In this document: piece after piece, positions 51,871 to 62,668 of the stretch
Numbering within the stretch: the first letter of the stretch is position 1
How the letters are laid out: every line of letters begins with the position of its first letter
Assembly: GCA_017308255.1 (NCBI GenBank)
Contig: JAFKFN010000004.1
Span: forward strand, 62,001 to 126,000
Reading direction: 5' to 3'
DNA: 64,000 nucleotides
DNA from: Altererythrobacter sp.
GTDB lineage: Bacteria > Pseudomonadota > Alphaproteobacteria > Sphingomonadales > Sphingomonadaceae
The notes under the pieces: generated by a model
Databases searched by the model: none
What the model saw: only the letters and a program-made list of their open reading frames with translations
Told to the model about the DNA's origin: nothing
Position numbers and translations under genes: made by a program

Positions 51871-52881
51871 TCACTCCGCCGCCATCGCCTGGCACGCCCG
51901 CATCGGCTCCTCGCCCGTCAGCGGCACCAGCCCCAGCTTGGCGAACAGCGCGCCATCGGCGTCGTCGCCGGCATTGGGCGCGGTCAGCAGTGTGTCGCCG
52001 GTGAAGATCGAGTTCGCCCCGGCTAGGAAGCACAGCGCCTGGGTCGCCTCGCTCATGCTCTCGCGCCCGGCGGAAAGGCGCACCATGCTTTTCGGCATCG
52101 TGATCCGCGCGGCGGCCACCGTGCGGACGAATTCGATGTCGTCGATCTTCGCCAGAGGCGTGTCCGCCAGCATGTCGCCCAGCACGGTGCCTTTCACCGG
52201 CACCAGCGCGTTGACCGGCACGCTCTCCGGATGGCGCGGCAGGGTGGCGAGCGCGTGGATGAAGCCGACGCGGTCCGCGCGCATCTCGCCCATGCCCACG
52301 ATCCCGCCGCTGCACACGCTGATCCCCGCCGCGCGGACAGTGTCCAGCGTCTCCAGCCGGTCCCCGAACGTGCGCGTGCTGATGACCCGCTCATAGTATT
52401 CCGGGCCGGTGTCGATGTTATGGTTGTAATAATCTAGCCCCGCTTCGGCCAGCATCCCGGCCTGCTTCGGCGTGAGCATCCCCAGCGTCATGCAGGTTTC
52501 CAGACCCATCGCGGCCACGCCTTTCACGATCTCGACGATCTTCGGCATGTCGCGGTCTTTCGGGTTGCGCCAGGCGGCGCCCATGCAGAACCGCTGACTC
52601 CCCGCATCCTTCGCCTGCGCCGCGCGTTGCAGCACGGCCTGCACGTCCATCAGCCTGGTGGCTTCCACACCGCTGTCGGCCTTCACGGATTGGGAGCAAT
52701 AGCCGCAATCCTCCGGACACCCGCCGGTCTTGATGGAGAGCAGCGTGCACAGCTGCACCTCGCTCGCCCGATGATGCGCGCGGTGGACTTCGGCCGCACG
52801 GAACACCAGTTCGGTGAACGGCAGATCGAACAGCGCGGCGATCTCCTCGCGCGTCCAGTCGGTGCGGATTGCTTCGCTCAT
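51871..52881 (-). CDS. bioB: biotin synthase
   Basis: This 336-residue radical SAM enzyme inserts sulfur into dethiobiotin. It has the CxxxCxxC cluster site ([14 protein letters not shown]), [32 protein letters not shown] and [10 protein letters not shown]. Length is standard. Biotin made here is the cofactor of the nearby PccA. No other bio genes are in the window. Confidence 0.95.
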   Translation of the reverse strand: MSEAIRTDWTREEIAALFDLPFTELVFRAAEVHRAHHRASEVQLCTLLSIKTGGCPEDCGYCSQSVKADSGVEATRLMDVQAVLQRAAQAKDAGSQRFCMGAAWRNPKDRDMPKIVEIVKGVAAMGLETCMTLGMLTPKQAGMLAEAGLDYYNHNIDTGPEYYERVISTRTFGDRLETLDTVRAAGISVCSGGIVGMGEMRADRVGFIHALATLPRHPESVPVNALVPVKGTVLGDMLADTPLAKIDDIEFVRTVAAARITMPKSMVRLSAGRESMSEATQALCFLAGANSIFTGDTLLTAPNAGDDADGALFAKLGLVPLTGEEPMRACQAMAAE

Positions 52882-52969
52882 AGCGCTTCGATAGCGCTGG
52901 CCACGCCTGCGGCATAGGCCCAGCGTGAGTCTGCCGGCGGGCAGTCCTGGGTGGGAAATCCCCGCGCTT

Positions 52970-53581
52970 CTATCCCGTATCGTCCCGGCGGGCGAGCCAT
53001 ACGGTGCTGAAACCGGCACCGGGATCGCGCTCGACGTAGCGGAGTATCCGGAAACCGAGCGCTTGCAGGATTGTCCGATATTCTCCCGGATCAAGGCTCG
53101 CGTGATAGAGATTTTCGCCGAACATCGGATTGATCGCCTCTCCTTCGCGGTCGCCGGCGGTGAACATCAGCACCGCCGTTGGCGCCGCATGGGCGGCCAG
53201 GCGGACAATGGCGGCGCGCTGATCGTCCTGCCCGAGATGAAAGAGGCTGTGCCACGCAAGGATGCCGTCGAATGTTCGGCCCAGAGAGAAATCGCGTAGA
53301 TCGGCTTCCAGAAACACGCCATCCGGCACTTTTTCACGTGCCAGATCGAGAAAGGCGGGTGTCGTGTCCAGGCCCGTCACCAGGAAGCCGTGTTCGACAA
53401 GGGTTCGCGCGATCGGCTCACCTGTGCCGCAGCCGGCGTCAAGAATGGAACCGGACGGCAGCAATTCGGCCATGAAGGATTTGAGCCAGGTTCCTTCGGC
53501 GCTGGGCCCCGACCGGACGCGGGCAAATTCCTCCGCATGGCTGCGATAGAAATCCACAGGATCGCGATGATCCGTCGTCAC
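52970..53581 (-). CDS. class I SAM-dependent methyltransferase
   Basis: This 203-residue protein has motif [18 protein letters not shown], motif [16 protein letters not shown], and the [15 protein letters not shown] post-motif. It starts with GTG overlapping the mutase stop (GTGA). The substrate is unknown; coupling suggests cotranscription with the mutase but not necessarily a shared pathway. Confidence 0.78.
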   Translation of the reverse strand: MTTDHRDPVDFYRSHAEEFARVRSGPSAEGTWLKSFMAELLPSGSILDAGCGTGEPIARTLVEHGFLVTGLDTTPAFLDLAREKVPDGVFLEADLRDFSLGRTFDGILAWHSLFHLGQDDQRAAIVRLAAHAAPTAVLMFTAGDREGEAINPMFGENLYHASLDPGEYRTILQALGFRILRYVERDPGAGFSTVWLARRDDTG

Positions 53582-55806
53582 TCCGCCTCTCCCTCCACCG
53601 GCGGCATGTTGTGCCCCAGCAGCCTGAGCAGGTCCGCCGCGCACTCCACCACGTTGCTGCCGGGGCCGTAAATCCCCTGCACCCCGGCGTCACGCAGGAA
53701 CTGGTAGTCCTGTGGCGGGATCACGCCACCAGCGACGACCTTGATGTCCGCCCGCCCGGCCGCTTTCAGCGCCTCGACCAGCTCGGGGATCAGCGTCTTG
53801 TGTCCGCCCGCGAGCGAGCTGGCGCCGACCGCGTCCACATCGCGCTCCAGCGCCAGCGCGGCGGTTTCGGGCGGGGTCTGGAACAGCGGGCCGGGGATCA
53901 CCGCGAAGCCCATGTCGGCAAAGGCGCTGGCGATCACATTCGCCCCGCGATCGTGCCCATCCTGCCCCATCTTGGCGACCAGCAGGCGGGGAGGGCGGCC
54001 CAGGCGGTGGGTGACGGTCTCCACGCCGGCGAGGACCTGCGTATAACGCGCGTCACCGGCATAGGAAGCGGAATAGACTCCGCGCACCGGCGTGGGCACC
54101 GTGTCATAGCGCCCGAAGGCCGCCTCCAGCGCCATGGAGATTTCGCCCAGCGTGGCATCGGCACGGGCGGCTTCGATGGCGAGGGCGAGCAGGTTAGCCC
54201 TCTCCCCTTCAGGGGGGAGGGTTGGGAGGGGGGGCTGTCCGCCAGGCGGAAGCACACCGCCCCCGCCCCCAACCCCCTCCCCCGAAGGGGAGGGGGCTTT
54301 CCGGGCCGCCTCGGTCAGCGCCTCCAGCGCCGCGCGGCACTTCGCCTGGTCCCGCGCCGCGCGCACGGCCGCGATCCGCGCGATCTGGCCTTCGCGCACC
54401 TTGTGGTTGTCCACTTCCAGCGTCTCGATCGGCGCGTGTTCGTCCAGCGGATACTTGTTCACCCCGATGACGACATCCTCGCCCCGGTCGATCCGCGCCT
54501 GCCGGGCGGCGGCGGCTTCCTCGATCAGCCGCTTGGGCATCCCGCTGGCCACCGCCGCCGTCATGCCGCCAAGCGCATCGGCTTCGGCGATCAGCGCTTC
54601 CGCGTCTTCAACTAGCTTCGCCGTCAGCGCCTCGATGTAGTAAGAGCCACCCAGCGGATCGATCACCCGCATCACGCCGGTTTCCTCGGCCAGCACCAGC
54701 TGCGTGTTGCGGGCGATGCGGGCGGAGAAATCGGTGGGCAGGGCCAGCGCCTCGTCCAGCGCATTGGTGTGCAGGCTCTGCGTCCCGCCCAGCACGGCCG
54801 CCAGCGCTTCCACCGTGGTGCGGATCACGTTGTTGTAAGGGTCCTGCTCCTGCAACGAAACCCCGCTGGTCTGGCAATGCGTGCGCAGCATCTTGCTGCG
54901 TTCGTCCTGCGCCCCCAGGCTTTCCATCACCCGGCACCACAGCACGCGCGCGGCGCGCAGCTTGGCCACTTCCATGAAGAAGTTCATGCCGATGCCGAAG
55001 AAGAAGCTGAGGCGCGGCGCGAACATGTCGATGGCCAGCCCGGCGGCCATGGCCCGCTTCACGTATTCCTTGCCGTCGGCGATGGTGAAAGCCAGCTCCT
55101 GCACCGCCGTCGCCCCCGCCTCGTGCATGTGATAGCCGCTGATCGAGATGCTGTTGAACTTCGGCATCTCGGCCGAGCACCAGGCGATCACGTCGCTGAC
55201 GATCCGCATGCTCGGCTCGGGCGGATAGATGTAGGTGTTGCGGACCATGAACTCCTTGAGGATGTCGTTCTGGATGGTCCCGCTCAGCCGGTCCCGGCTC
55301 ACGCCCTGCCGCTCCGCCGCCACGACATAGAACGCCATCACCGGGATCACCGCGCCGTTCATCGTCATGGAAACGCTCATCCGGTCGAGCGGAATCCCCT
55401 CGAACAGGATTTCCATGTCCTTCACGGTATCGATCGCCACGCCCGCCTTGCCGACATCGCCGTGCACGCGCGGATGGTCGCTGTCATAGCCCCGGTGGGT
55501 GGCCAGATCGAACGCCACCGAAAGCCCCTTCTGCCCGGCGGCCAGGTTACGGCGATAGAAGGCGTTCGATTCCTCGGCGGTGGAGAAGCCCGCATATTGC
55601 CGGATCGTCCACGGCCGCCCGGTATACATGCTGGCATAAGGCCCGCGCGTGAACGGCGCGAAGCCGGGAAAGCCGATGTCGCCCTCCGGCAGGTCCTCGG
55701 CGGTATAGAGCGGCTGGATCGCAAAGCCTTCGGGCACATGCCAGGCGGCATCGCGGCCTTTCAGCTCATGGGCGGCCTTGCCCTGCCAGTCGGCCTTGTC
55801 GGTCAT
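53578..55806 (-). CDS. scpA: methylmalonyl-CoA mutase
   Basis: This 742-residue adenosylcobalamin enzyme interconverts methylmalonyl-CoA and succinyl-CoA. It has the catalytic N-terminal barrel ([20 protein letters not shown], then [19 protein letters not shown]) and the C-terminal B12 domain with the DxHxxG site ([18 protein letters not shown]). It is about 20-30 residues longer than usual because roughly 36 codons between the barrel and the B12 domain are encoded by a palindromic repeat (54,196-54,303). The start is the ATG at 55806. Confidence 0.92.
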   Translation of the reverse strand: MTDKADWQGKAAHELKGRDAAWHVPEGFAIQPLYTAEDLPEGDIGFPGFAPFTRGPYASMYTGRPWTIRQYAGFSTAEESNAFYRRNLAAGQKGLSVAFDLATHRGYDSDHPRVHGDVGKAGVAIDTVKDMEILFEGIPLDRMSVSMTMNGAVIPVMAFYVVAAERQGVSRDRLSGTIQNDILKEFMVRNTYIYPPEPSMRIVSDVIAWCSAEMPKFNSISISGYHMHEAGATAVQELAFTIADGKEYVKRAMAAGLAIDMFAPRLSFFFGIGMNFFMEVAKLRAARVLWCRVMESLGAQDERSKMLRTHCQTSGVSLQEQDPYNNVIRTTVEALAAVLGGTQSLHTNALDEALALPTDFSARIARNTQLVLAEETGVMRVIDPLGGSYYIEALTAKLVEDAEALIAEADALGGMTAAVASGMPKRLIEEAAAARQARIDRGEDVVIGVNKYPLDEHAPIETLEVDNHKVREGQIARIAAVRAARDQAKCRAALEALTEAARKAPSPSGEGVGGGGGVLPPGGQPPLPTLPPEGERANLLALAIEAARADATLGEISMALEAAFGRYDTVPTPVRGVYSASYAGDARYTQVLAGVETVTHRLGRPPRLLVAKMGQDGHDRGANVIASAFADMGFAVIPGPLFQTPPETAALALERDVDAVGASSLAGGHKTLIPELVEALKAAGRADIKVVAGGVIPPQDYQFLRDAGVQGIYGPGSNVVECAADLLRLLGHNMPPVEGEAE
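54196..54303. repeat. family C palindromic element inserted in frame in scpA
   Basis: Hairpin arms CCCTCTCCCCTTCAGGGGGG and CTCCCCCGAAGGGGAGGGGG flank a G/C-rich centre. The length (108 bases) keeps the reading frame open. On the minus strand it is read as [13 protein letters not shown] through [11 protein letters not shown], low-complexity Gly/Pro. It lies in the linker before [14 protein letters not shown], where mutases normally have only a short linker. Confidence 0.85.
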
Positions 55807-56008
55807 GCGCGCCTTTCTTCCCCTTTCCCCCGGGGGGAGAGGGCTGCGAAGACTTGGCGGTCTGAAAGACCGCTTAGTCGTAGCTGGGAGAGGGGGATCC
55901 GCGGCTCCCGATTGCGCGGGCCGGACACCCTCATCCAACTCCGGCTAAGACACTGCGTGTCCAAGCCTGCGTATCCTTCTCCTTCAAGGGAGAAGGGCTC
56001 GGCAATGC
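55807..56008. repeat. repeat-filled gap between mce and scpA
   Basis: The 202-base gap holds further family C-type hairpin pieces (CCCTTTCCCCCGGGGGGAGA at 55815-55834 and CTTCTCCTTCAAGGGAGAAG at 55976-55995) and no gene I can support. It may contain the scpA promoter or be a read-through. Confidence 0.6.
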
Positions 56009-56425
56009 TCACCGAGGACTCTCCATGATCTCGGTCAGCACGCCTTCCATGTCCTTGGGATGGATGAAGAACACCGGCGTCCCGTGCGCCCCCATGCGGG
56101 TGGGGCCGAGCACGCGCTTGCCCATGCCCTCGAACGCCGCGCGCGCCTCGGCGATGTCGGGCACCTCGAAGGCCAGGTGATGCTGCCCGCCTAGCGGATT
56201 GCGCTCCAGGAAGGCGCGGATCGGGCAGTGGCCGGGAAGCGGTGCCAGCAGCTCTATCTGCGTGCCTCCGCCGGGCATTTCCATGAAGCACACCAGCACG
56301 CCCTGCTCGGTCATGGCGAAGGGTTCGCCCACTTGCGCGGCGCCCATCGTCTCGCGCCAGAAAGCGATCGCCTTCGCGAGGTCCGGCACCGCCACGCCGA
56401 CATGATTGAGACGGCCAAGCTTCAT
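56009..56425 (-). CDS. mce: methylmalonyl-CoA epimerase
   Basis: This 138-residue vicinal-oxygen-chelate protein has the metal-site pattern of the family: LNHVGVAVPDLAKAIAFWR (His), GTQIELLAPL (Glu), QHHLAFEVPDIAEAR (His) and GTPVFFIHPKDMEGVLTEIM (Glu). It converts D- to L-methylmalonyl-CoA, the substrate of the mutase encoded next. The pair plus pccA complete the route from propionyl-CoA to succinyl-CoA except pccB. Confidence 0.88.
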   Translation of the reverse strand: MKLGRLNHVGVAVPDLAKAIAFWRETMGAAQVGEPFAMTEQGVLVCFMEMPGGGTQIELLAPLPGHCPIRAFLERNPLGGQHHLAFEVPDIAEARAAFEGMGKRVLGPTRMGAHGTPVFFIHPKDMEGVLTEIMESPR

Positions 56426-56434
56426 GCGCCGTCT

Positions 56435-57280
56435 CTAGCCGATCAGGCCCCCTGTCAGCAAATCCGCCACGCTGTCGATTACCACATGCGGCGCGCGCTC
56501 GGGGGGCTGGGCGGCCCATTGCTCACGACTGGTCGATCCGCTGGCGACGGCGATGCCGATCGCGCCCTCGGCGCGGGCCATCTGCATTTCGGCCACGGCA
56601 TCGTCCCCCACCACGCCCACGTCCGCTTCGGGCAGGCCCAGTTGCTCGGCGATCAGCTTCAGCGCCAGCGCGCTCGGCTTGCCGCACGGCTCCGGCTCGC
56701 GGCCCGTCACGCGCGCCACCGCGCCGTTGATTGCGCAGGAATAGCCGAAGGATCGCCCGTCCTTGGTGGCGAAGAACGGCACGTCGGACGCGGTCAGGAA
56801 CGCGGCGCCGTCCAGCACACGCTCGCAGGCCAGGTGGATATCCGGCATCGAACAGTGCGGATGCCACGCGACATAAACCGCATCGGTTTCATGCGCCGCC
56901 GGATCGTCGGGCAGCACGCAGCGCACGCCCGCTTCGGCCAGCGCATCGGCCACGCCCTGGGTGCCCAGCACCAGCACGCGCTCGTATCCGCGCTCGATCA
57001 TCGCCCGCGCCGCCACGCTGTTGGGCGTGAACAGCCGCTCGTCGCGCACCGGCAGGCCCACCGCGCGCAGCTTCGGCGCCTGCACGCCGGCGGGATAGGC
57101 GCTGCCGTTGGTCATCGCGATCCACGGGATGCCGCGCGCGTCCAGTTCGGCCAGCGTCTCCGCGGCGCCGGGGATCGCGGTATAGCCGCCCAGCTTGCGG
57201 TCGCTGAGGATCAGCGTGCCGTCGAGATCGAACATGAAGCCCCTGGGGCTGCGGGGGAGGGGCTGGGCCATTGGGTTCAT
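56435..57280 (-). CDS. HAD-superfamily hydrolase, NagD-like (class IIA)
   Basis: This 281-residue phosphatase has motif I FMFDLDGTLILSDR, motif II AMTNGSAYP, a lysine in PEPCGKPSALAL, and motif IV GVVGDDAVAEMQMARAEG. The cap domain fits class IIA. The substrate is not predictable. It overlaps the potassium-channel gene by 4 bases. Confidence 0.85.
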   Translation of the reverse strand: MNPMAQPLPRSPRGFMFDLDGTLILSDRKLGGYTAIPGAAETLAELDARGIPWIAMTNGSAYPAGVQAPKLRAVGLPVRDERLFTPNSVAARAMIERGYERVLVLGTQGVADALAEAGVRCVLPDDPAAHETDAVYVAWHPHCSMPDIHLACERVLDGAAFLTASDVPFFATKDGRSFGYSCAINGAVARVTGREPEPCGKPSALALKLIAEQLGLPEADVGVVGDDAVAEMQMARAEGAIGIAVASGSTSREQWAAQPPERAPHVVIDSVADLLTGGLIG

Positions 57281-58350
57281 GCCTTGCTTTCGCCTGGTTC
57301 GGTGGGGCGGATCTCGACCACGATGTCGCCGGCTTGCAATGCCTTCGCTTCGATTTCCGCGAAGCCGATGGGGACGCCGTCGCGATAGATGCGCAGGCCT
57401 TGGCCGCCCGTGGCCAGCTCGGTGATCGGCTTGCCCACTTCCTCCGGCAGCACGGGCCGTTCTATCAGCTGCACCTTGCCGGCGATGGAGGCGAGATCGG
57501 CCAGGTATTCCGCCGTGTGCAGCCCTTGCGCGCTGCCGGCCAGCAGCAGGCCGGTGAAACGCACCGGGTTGATCACGTTGTCCGCCCCCGCCTGATGGGC
57601 CAGCAATTCGTTGTCGGTGGCGCGGATGACCACGCTGATCGGCACATCGGGGGCCAGGTGGCGGGCGGTGAGCACGATCAGCACCGACGAATCGTCACGC
57701 CCGGCGGAAATCAGCACGCATTGCGCCCGGTCGATCCGCACGGCCATCAGGTGCTCGTCGCGCGTCGCGTCGGCCTCGATCACGTTGCAGCCCAGCGCTT
57801 CGGCATGGGCCAGCCGTCCGCGGCTCACGTCCATCACCACGATGTCGCGCGGATCGGTGCCCCGCGCGATCAGTTCGGCCACCGCCTCGGAACCGGAAAT
57901 GCCATAGCCGAGGATCACGACATGGCCGGAAAGCTGCTTCTGAATACGCGCCATGCGCCATTTCTCCCAGCCGCGCTTGATGACGAAATCATAGGCCGCC
58001 CCCACGAAGATGAGGAGCACGGCCACTCGAATCGGGGTGACGATCACCGCTTCCACCAGCCGCGATCGGCTGGCCACCGGCGTGATGTCGCCAAAGCCCG
58101 TCGTGGTGATCGAAACCATGGTGTAATAGACCACGTCGAGGAAGCTCACGTGGCCGTCCACGTGATCCACCAGGCCGGCGCGGTCGATCCAGTGGATCGT
58201 CACCACGATGGAAACCAGCACCAGCACCGCCCCCAGGCGCAGGCCGATGTCCGCCCAGACCGGCACCTTGACCGCGCGGCGCAACGGGGTGAAGCGCAGC
58301 GCGCGCGACGCCTCCTCGAACATCCTGCGCGGGCGGCCCGGCCACAGCAT
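57277..58350 (-). CDS. potassium channel with RCK/TrkA-N domain
   Basis: This 357-residue inner-membrane protein has two transmembrane helices around the selectivity filter SITTTGFGDITPV. A cytoplasmic Rossmann RCK domain follows (VVILGYGISGSEAVAELIAR, then VVMDVSRGRLAHAEALGC) and a C-terminal TrkA-C-like part (LRIYRDGVPIGFAEIEAKAL). It is probably a ligand-gated K+ channel. Confidence 0.88.
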   Translation of the reverse strand: MLWPGRPRRMFEEASRALRFTPLRRAVKVPVWADIGLRLGAVLVLVSIVVTIHWIDRAGLVDHVDGHVSFLDVVYYTMVSITTTGFGDITPVASRSRLVEAVIVTPIRVAVLLIFVGAAYDFVIKRGWEKWRMARIQKQLSGHVVILGYGISGSEAVAELIARGTDPRDIVVMDVSRGRLAHAEALGCNVIEADATRDEHLMAVRIDRAQCVLISAGRDDSSVLIVLTARHLAPDVPISVVIRATDNELLAHQAGADNVINPVRFTGLLLAGSAQGLHTAEYLADLASIAGKVQLIERPVLPEEVGKPITELATGGQGLRIYRDGVPIGFAEIEAKALQAGDIVVEIRPTEPGESKA

Positions 58351-58367
58351 GGCTCAGCGCCATCCTC

Positions 58368-59123
58368 TCATGCGGCGTAGGCTTCCGCCAGGCTGCCGAT
58401 CGAGGCATGGTGGGTGAGGTCGAGCTGCAGCGGCGTCACCGCGATATAACCGTCCGACACGGCTTCCAGGTCCGTCCCGTGGTCCAGCGTATGTTCGATG
58501 TCGTGCAGGCCGAACCAGTAATAGGGCCGCCCCCGGGGATCGGTACCTTCGACCAGAGAGCCGCGCGCATAGTCGTGGAAGCCCTGCCGCACCACGCGAA
58601 TGCCGCGCACGGCATCGGCGGAAACGGGCGGGAAATTGATGTTCACAACCGTGCGCCGGGCCATTTGCAGGTTCAGCAGCGGCGCCAGCACTTTGTCCGC
58701 CCAGTGCTCTGCGGCGGAAAAGCCGTGCCCCCCATCGCGCATCGCCTGGCTCAGCGCCACCGCCGGGATTCCCGCCATGGCGGCTTCCATCGCGGCGGAG
58801 ATCGTGCCCGAATACGTCACGTCGTCGGCCAGGTTCTCGCCGCTGTTTACCCCCGAAATGACCAGGTCGGGCAGTCGGTCGGCGAACAGCTTGCGCAGCG
58901 CCAGGTTCACCGCATCGGTCGGCGTGCCCGTCACCGCGAAGCGGCGCGGGCCATGCTGGCGCAGGCGCACCGGCAGATGCAGCGTCAGCGAATGCCCGGC
59001 GCCGGAGTTCTCCTCGCTCGGCGCGCAGACCCAGACATCGTCGGAAAGCCGCGCCGCGATCGCTTCCAGCACCGCCATGCCGGGCGCGTGGATGCCATCG
59101 TCGTTGGTCAGGAGGATACGCAT
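58368..59123 (-). CDS. surE: 5'/3'-nucleotidase SurE
   Basis: This 251-residue metal-dependent phosphatase has the N-terminal catalytic RILLTNDDGIHAPGM, then CAPSEENSGAGHS and SGVNSGENLADDVTYSGT. It dephosphorylates nucleoside monophosphates and links to stress survival. Its start overlaps the serS stop (TGATG). The surE-serS order is common in alphaproteobacteria. Confidence 0.94.
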   Translation of the reverse strand: MRILLTNDDGIHAPGMAVLEAIAARLSDDVWVCAPSEENSGAGHSLTLHLPVRLRQHGPRRFAVTGTPTDAVNLALRKLFADRLPDLVISGVNSGENLADDVTYSGTISAAMEAAMAGIPAVALSQAMRDGGHGFSAAEHWADKVLAPLLNLQMARRTVVNINFPPVSADAVRGIRVVRQGFHDYARGSLVEGTDPRGRPYYWFGLHDIEHTLDHGTDLEAVSDGYIAVTPLQLDLTHHASIGSLAEAYAA

Positions 59124-60415
59124 CACGCCGCCGGGGCCAGCCGGTCGATCCCGCCCATATACGGCACCAGCGCCGGCGGCAGGGTGACGCTGCCGTCTTC
59201 CTGCTGGCCGTTCTCCAGCACCGCCACCAGCGTGCGCCCCACGGCGAGGCCGGAGCCGTTGAGCGTGTGGACGAACGCGGTGCCCTTCTGCCCCCCCGAA
59301 TCCTTGGCCGGCCGATAGCGCGCATTTATCCGCCGCGCCTGATAATCGCCGCACCAGCTTATCGAGCTGATCTCACGATAGGTGCCTTGGCCCGGCAGCC
59401 ACACTTCCAGGTCGAAGGTCTTCCGGGCCGTCGCCCCCATGTCGCCCGTGCAAAGCAGCATCTTGCGATAAGGCAGGCCCAGTGTTTCCAGCACCAGCTC
59501 GGCGGAACGGATCATGTGTTCGTGTTCCGCCTGCCAGTCTTCGGGCCGGCAGATGCACACCAGTTCCACCTTCTCGAACTGGTGCTGGCGGATGAATCCC
59601 CGCGTATCCTTCCCCGCCGCCCCGGCTTCGGAACGGAAGCAGGGGGTAAGGGCCGTCAGGCGGATCGGCTGCGCCAGATCGCCAAGGATCTGCTCGCGCA
59701 CCGAATTGGTCAGGCTGACCTCGGCGGTGGGGATCAACCAGCGCCCGTCCGTCGTGCGGAACAAGTCATCGGCGAACTTCGGCAGCTGCCCGGTGCCGAA
59801 CACTGCCTCGTCCCGCACCAGCAGCGGCACCGCGCATTCGGCATAGCCGCGCTGCCGGGTCTGCAGGTCCAGCATGAATTGCCCCAGCGCCCGTTGCAGG
59901 CGCGCCATCTGGCCACGCAGGAAGGCGAAGCGCGCCCCGCTCATCGCCGTGGCGGTTTCGAAATCCAGCCCCAGCGCCGGGCCGATGTCCGCATGTTCCT
60001 TCGGCGCGAAGGCGAAGGCGCGGGGCTCGCCCCAGCGGGCCACTTCCACGTTGCCGCTCTCGTCCGCGCCTTCGGGCACGTCGTCGGCGGGAATGTTGGG
60101 CAGCGCCGCCAGCAGCGTGTCCAGCTCCGCGCCCAGCCGGCGCTCTTCCTCTTCCAGCGCAGGCAGGGTTTCCTTCAGCGCGGCCACTTCGGCCTTCAGC
60201 GCCTCCGCCGTGGCCTTGTCGCCCTTGCCCATGGCCGCGCCGATCGCCTTCGATGCTTCGTTGCGGCGCGCCTGCGCTTCTTGCGCGCGTGTCGTCACCG
60301 CGCGGCGGCGTTCGTCACGCTCCAGGATGGCGGCAGAGGCCGGTTCGGCCCCGCGCCGGGCCAGGCCGGCGTCGAAGCCCTGCGGGTTTTCGCGGATGGC
60401 GCGCAGATCGTGCAT
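59123..60415 (-). CDS. serS: seryl-tRNA synthetase
   Basis: This 430-residue class II synthetase has an N-terminal coiled-coil arm ([20 protein letters not shown]), motif 2 ([20 protein letters not shown], then HQFEKVELV) and motif 3 ([19 protein letters not shown]). The ATG at 60415 opens with [11 protein letters not shown], the usual SerRS start. Confidence 0.96.
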   Translation of the reverse strand: MHDLRAIRENPQGFDAGLARRGAEPASAAILERDERRRAVTTRAQEAQARRNEASKAIGAAMGKGDKATAEALKAEVAALKETLPALEEEERRLGAELDTLLAALPNIPADDVPEGADESGNVEVARWGEPRAFAFAPKEHADIGPALGLDFETATAMSGARFAFLRGQMARLQRALGQFMLDLQTRQRGYAECAVPLLVRDEAVFGTGQLPKFADDLFRTTDGRWLIPTAEVSLTNSVREQILGDLAQPIRLTALTPCFRSEAGAAGKDTRGFIRQHQFEKVELVCICRPEDWQAEHEHMIRSAELVLETLGLPYRKMLLCTGDMGATARKTFDLEVWLPGQGTYREISSISWCGDYQARRINARYRPAKDSGGQKGTAFVHTLNGSGLAVGRTLVAVLENGQQEDGSVTLPPALVPYMGGIDRLAPAA

Positions 60416-60546
60416 GGCCGGGCCTATGCCCGTTGGCCCGCGGCGTTGTCCAGTGGCGCTAGCGCGCATGGGGCCGGGGGAACCGGCCTTGCGCCTCAAG
60501 GGTAATCCTGCAAGCTTCCCCCAGCCTAGCAGCGGGACGAGTTTAC

Positions 60547-61812
60547 TTGACCGAAAGGCCCCTGACCCCGCCCCGGCGGACGCGATTCATCGGCGCGGTC
60601 AACGCGGCGATCGCGGCGGGGCGGAAGCTGGGGCTGGCGGACAAGCCGGTGCTGGCGAAAGAGGCTTTGCTGGCGCGCGCCGCTGCCTACACCGGGCTCG
60701 ACGATTTCGGCGATCCCTGGTTCGAAGGGCCACTGGATGTCCTGCTCCAGGCGCTCCACGCCGAAGCGCGGCTCAATGCCGCGGGCGAATGGGCCGCGCG
60801 GGCCCAGATCGAAAAGGTGCTGCACGATCGGCTGTGGGCGCAGCAGTGGTTCGCCCGGCACCCGGAAATCCTCGCCCGCCCGCTGCAGCGCCCGGTGATC
60901 GTGGCCGGGCCGATGCGATCGGGCACCACGCGGCTGCACCGGTTGCTCGCGGCCGATCGCCGGTTCACCCACTTGCGCAGCTTCGAAACGATCAGCCCCG
61001 TTCCCCGGCCGGGCTTCGACGGCAGCGGCCCCGATTCGCGTATCGCGCTGGCCCGGCGGATCATGCGCGTCGCCCGCCTCGCCAATCCGCGCACGCTCAC
61101 CATTCACCCCACCGGCCCGCTGGACCCGGAAGAGGAACTGGGCCTGCTGGTCAGCAGCTTCTGGGGCATGAAGCACGAGGCGCAGTGGTGGGTGCCCAGC
61201 TACGGCCGCTGGTGCGAAGCGCAGGACGCAGTGCCCGCCTATCGCCAGATGGCGCGCCTGCTGCGGCTGATCGGCTGGTCGCAGCAGGCCTCCAGCCTCA
61301 GGCCGTGGATCCTCAAGACCCCGCAGCACCTGCTCGACCTGCCGGCGCTGCTGAAAGTCTTTCCCGACGCACGTCTCATCTTCACGCATCGCGATCCGCT
61401 GGCGGTGGTCGGCAGCGCCGCTTCGCTGGCCTGGAACCAGACGATCATCTACTCCGACAAGGCCGACGCACGCCGTATCGGCAGCGAATCACTGCGCAAG
61501 ACCCGGCTGATGCTGGAACGGATGGCCGCGGCGCGCGATGCCATTCCCGCCGATCGGCAGATCGACGTCCATTACGAAGACATGGACCGCGATTGGCGCG
61601 GCGCCATGGCGCGCGTCTATCGCTTCCTCGGGCTCGACATCGCCCCGGCGCGTCCCGCGATGCTAGCCTACCAACGCCGCGCCGCCCGGCTCAAGCGCCG
61701 CCCGCATCGCTACAGCCTGGAGGAATTCGGCCTCACGCCCCAGCGCGTGCTAGGTGAACTGGGCGATTATGTGCGCAGCTACGGCGTCACGCTCGAAGGC
61801 CGTGCCGCCTGA
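60547..61812 (+). CDS. sulfotransferase-family protein
   Basis: This 421-residue protein has the PAPS-binding loop [18 protein letters not shown] (about residues 118-135) and the 3'-phosphate motif [20 protein letters not shown] (about 279-298). It starts with TTG after GGGACGAG. There is no signal peptide, so it is cytosolic. The acceptor substrate is unknown. It diverges from serS with 131 bases between. Confidence 0.82.
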   Translation: MTERPLTPPRRTRFIGAVNAAIAAGRKLGLADKPVLAKEALLARAAAYTGLDDFGDPWFEGPLDVLLQALHAEARLNAAGEWAARAQIEKVLHDRLWAQQWFARHPEILARPLQRPVIVAGPMRSGTTRLHRLLAADRRFTHLRSFETISPVPRPGFDGSGPDSRIALARRIMRVARLANPRTLTIHPTGPLDPEEELGLLVSSFWGMKHEAQWWVPSYGRWCEAQDAVPAYRQMARLLRLIGWSQQASSLRPWILKTPQHLLDLPALLKVFPDARLIFTHRDPLAVVGSAASLAWNQTIIYSDKADARRIGSESLRKTRLMLERMAAARDAIPADRQIDVHYEDMDRDWRGAMARVYRFLGLDIAPARPAMLAYQRRAARLKRRPHRYSLEEFGLTPQRVLGELGDYVRSYGVTLEGRAA

Positions 61813-61837
61813 AGTACGAACCCGCCCGCGCCGTCCC

Positions 61838-62293
61838 CTAGCGCTGTCCGCCCCGCGCGGCCTTGCCGTCCTGCCGGCCCAGTTCATAAGCCGTCTCACT
61901 GAGCCACTTGTCGGCCGCCGGCTTTCCGTCCCGGCGGACCCGCTCCTCGTATTCGCCCTGCACTTGCGCCATCAACTGCCGCATCCGCTCTTCCGAAGGC
62001 TTGGCGGAAGCCTGCTCCCGCTGGGCCTGCCGCGCCCGGTCGGCGCGGCATACGCCTTCATCGGGCCATTCGGCGCAGTAACGCTTCATCGTCGGCGAAA
62101 GCTCGTCGGAATCCGCGCCATCCCGGCCGATCTCGCGCGTGCCGCTCAGGACCGACTGCCCCAGCGCCGTCGATCCCATGGCCGCCCCAAGATCGCCGGT
62201 CGCATCCGGACTATACTGTGCCAGCGCGGCGCCCGGCAGCATAAACGCGCCGGCCAGGGTCATCCCCGCGGAAACCAAACGGCTGAAACGCAT
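61838..62293 (-). CDS. exported hypothetical protein (151 aa)
   Basis: This protein has a signal peptide (LVSAGMTLAGAFMLPGAALA, cleaved near AQ). The mature part is hydrophilic and helical, with two Cys (RYCAEWPDEGVCRADRAR) and a basic tail. It is convergent with the sulfotransferase gene. Function unknown. Confidence 0.65.
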   Translation of the reverse strand: MRFSRLVSAGMTLAGAFMLPGAALAQYSPDATGDLGAAMGSTALGQSVLSGTREIGRDGADSDELSPTMKRYCAEWPDEGVCRADRARQAQREQASAKPSEERMRQLMAQVQGEYEERVRRDGKPAADKWLSETAYELGRQDGKAARGGQR

Positions 62294-62618
62294 CGAGATA
62301 GCTCCTTCGGCCTCGCGCCCAGCCTATGGCCAAGGCGCACCGCCGGTCGCCGCCCATCCGACAAGCCGTGCCGCGTTCAGGCTCAACAACGAGGCTGGGC
62401 GAGAAGCGGAATCAGGCCCTTCCGCCATGCCGTGGGAGTTCACAGGGCGATGTGCCTTGACCTGGCCTCAGTGGCCTCATCCCGCCAAAAGATGCTTCGG
62501 TTGAATCGTTCTGGTCTGCGTGACTCACAGCTCGGTTAGATGCCCCGAGTCAGCCACTTAAAAAGCACAGATCGCCATCGACCGACGAGTTACTTTTCTA
62601 TTGAAATCACTGGCCTAA
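62294..62618. other. gene-free stretch before the tRNA fragment
   Basis: These 325 bases lie between the start of the exported protein and the att site. I see no gene, hairpin or promoter that I can support here. It would contain the promoter of the gene on its left. Confidence 0.5.
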
Positions 62619-62668
62619 TGGTGGGCGCGGCAGGGATTGAACCTGCGACCCCACCCGTGTGAAGGGTA
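62619..62668 (-). tRNA. 3' half of tRNA-Val(CAC), integration (att) site
   Basis: The minus strand has TACCC-TTCACAC-GGGTG (anticodon arm, anticodon CAC), a T arm GCAGGTTCAATCCCTGC, the 3' acceptor strand CGCGCCC, discriminator A and encoded CCA. No D arm or 5' acceptor strand (GGGCGCG expected) precedes it. This is the 3' remnant left when an element integrates within the tRNA gene. The intact gene should be at the element's far end, outside the window. Confidence 0.75.

Noticed and set aside
54196-54303. Frameshift or pseudogene in scpA
   Set aside because: The inserted repeat keeps the reading frame, and both the barrel and the B12 domain are intact on either side.
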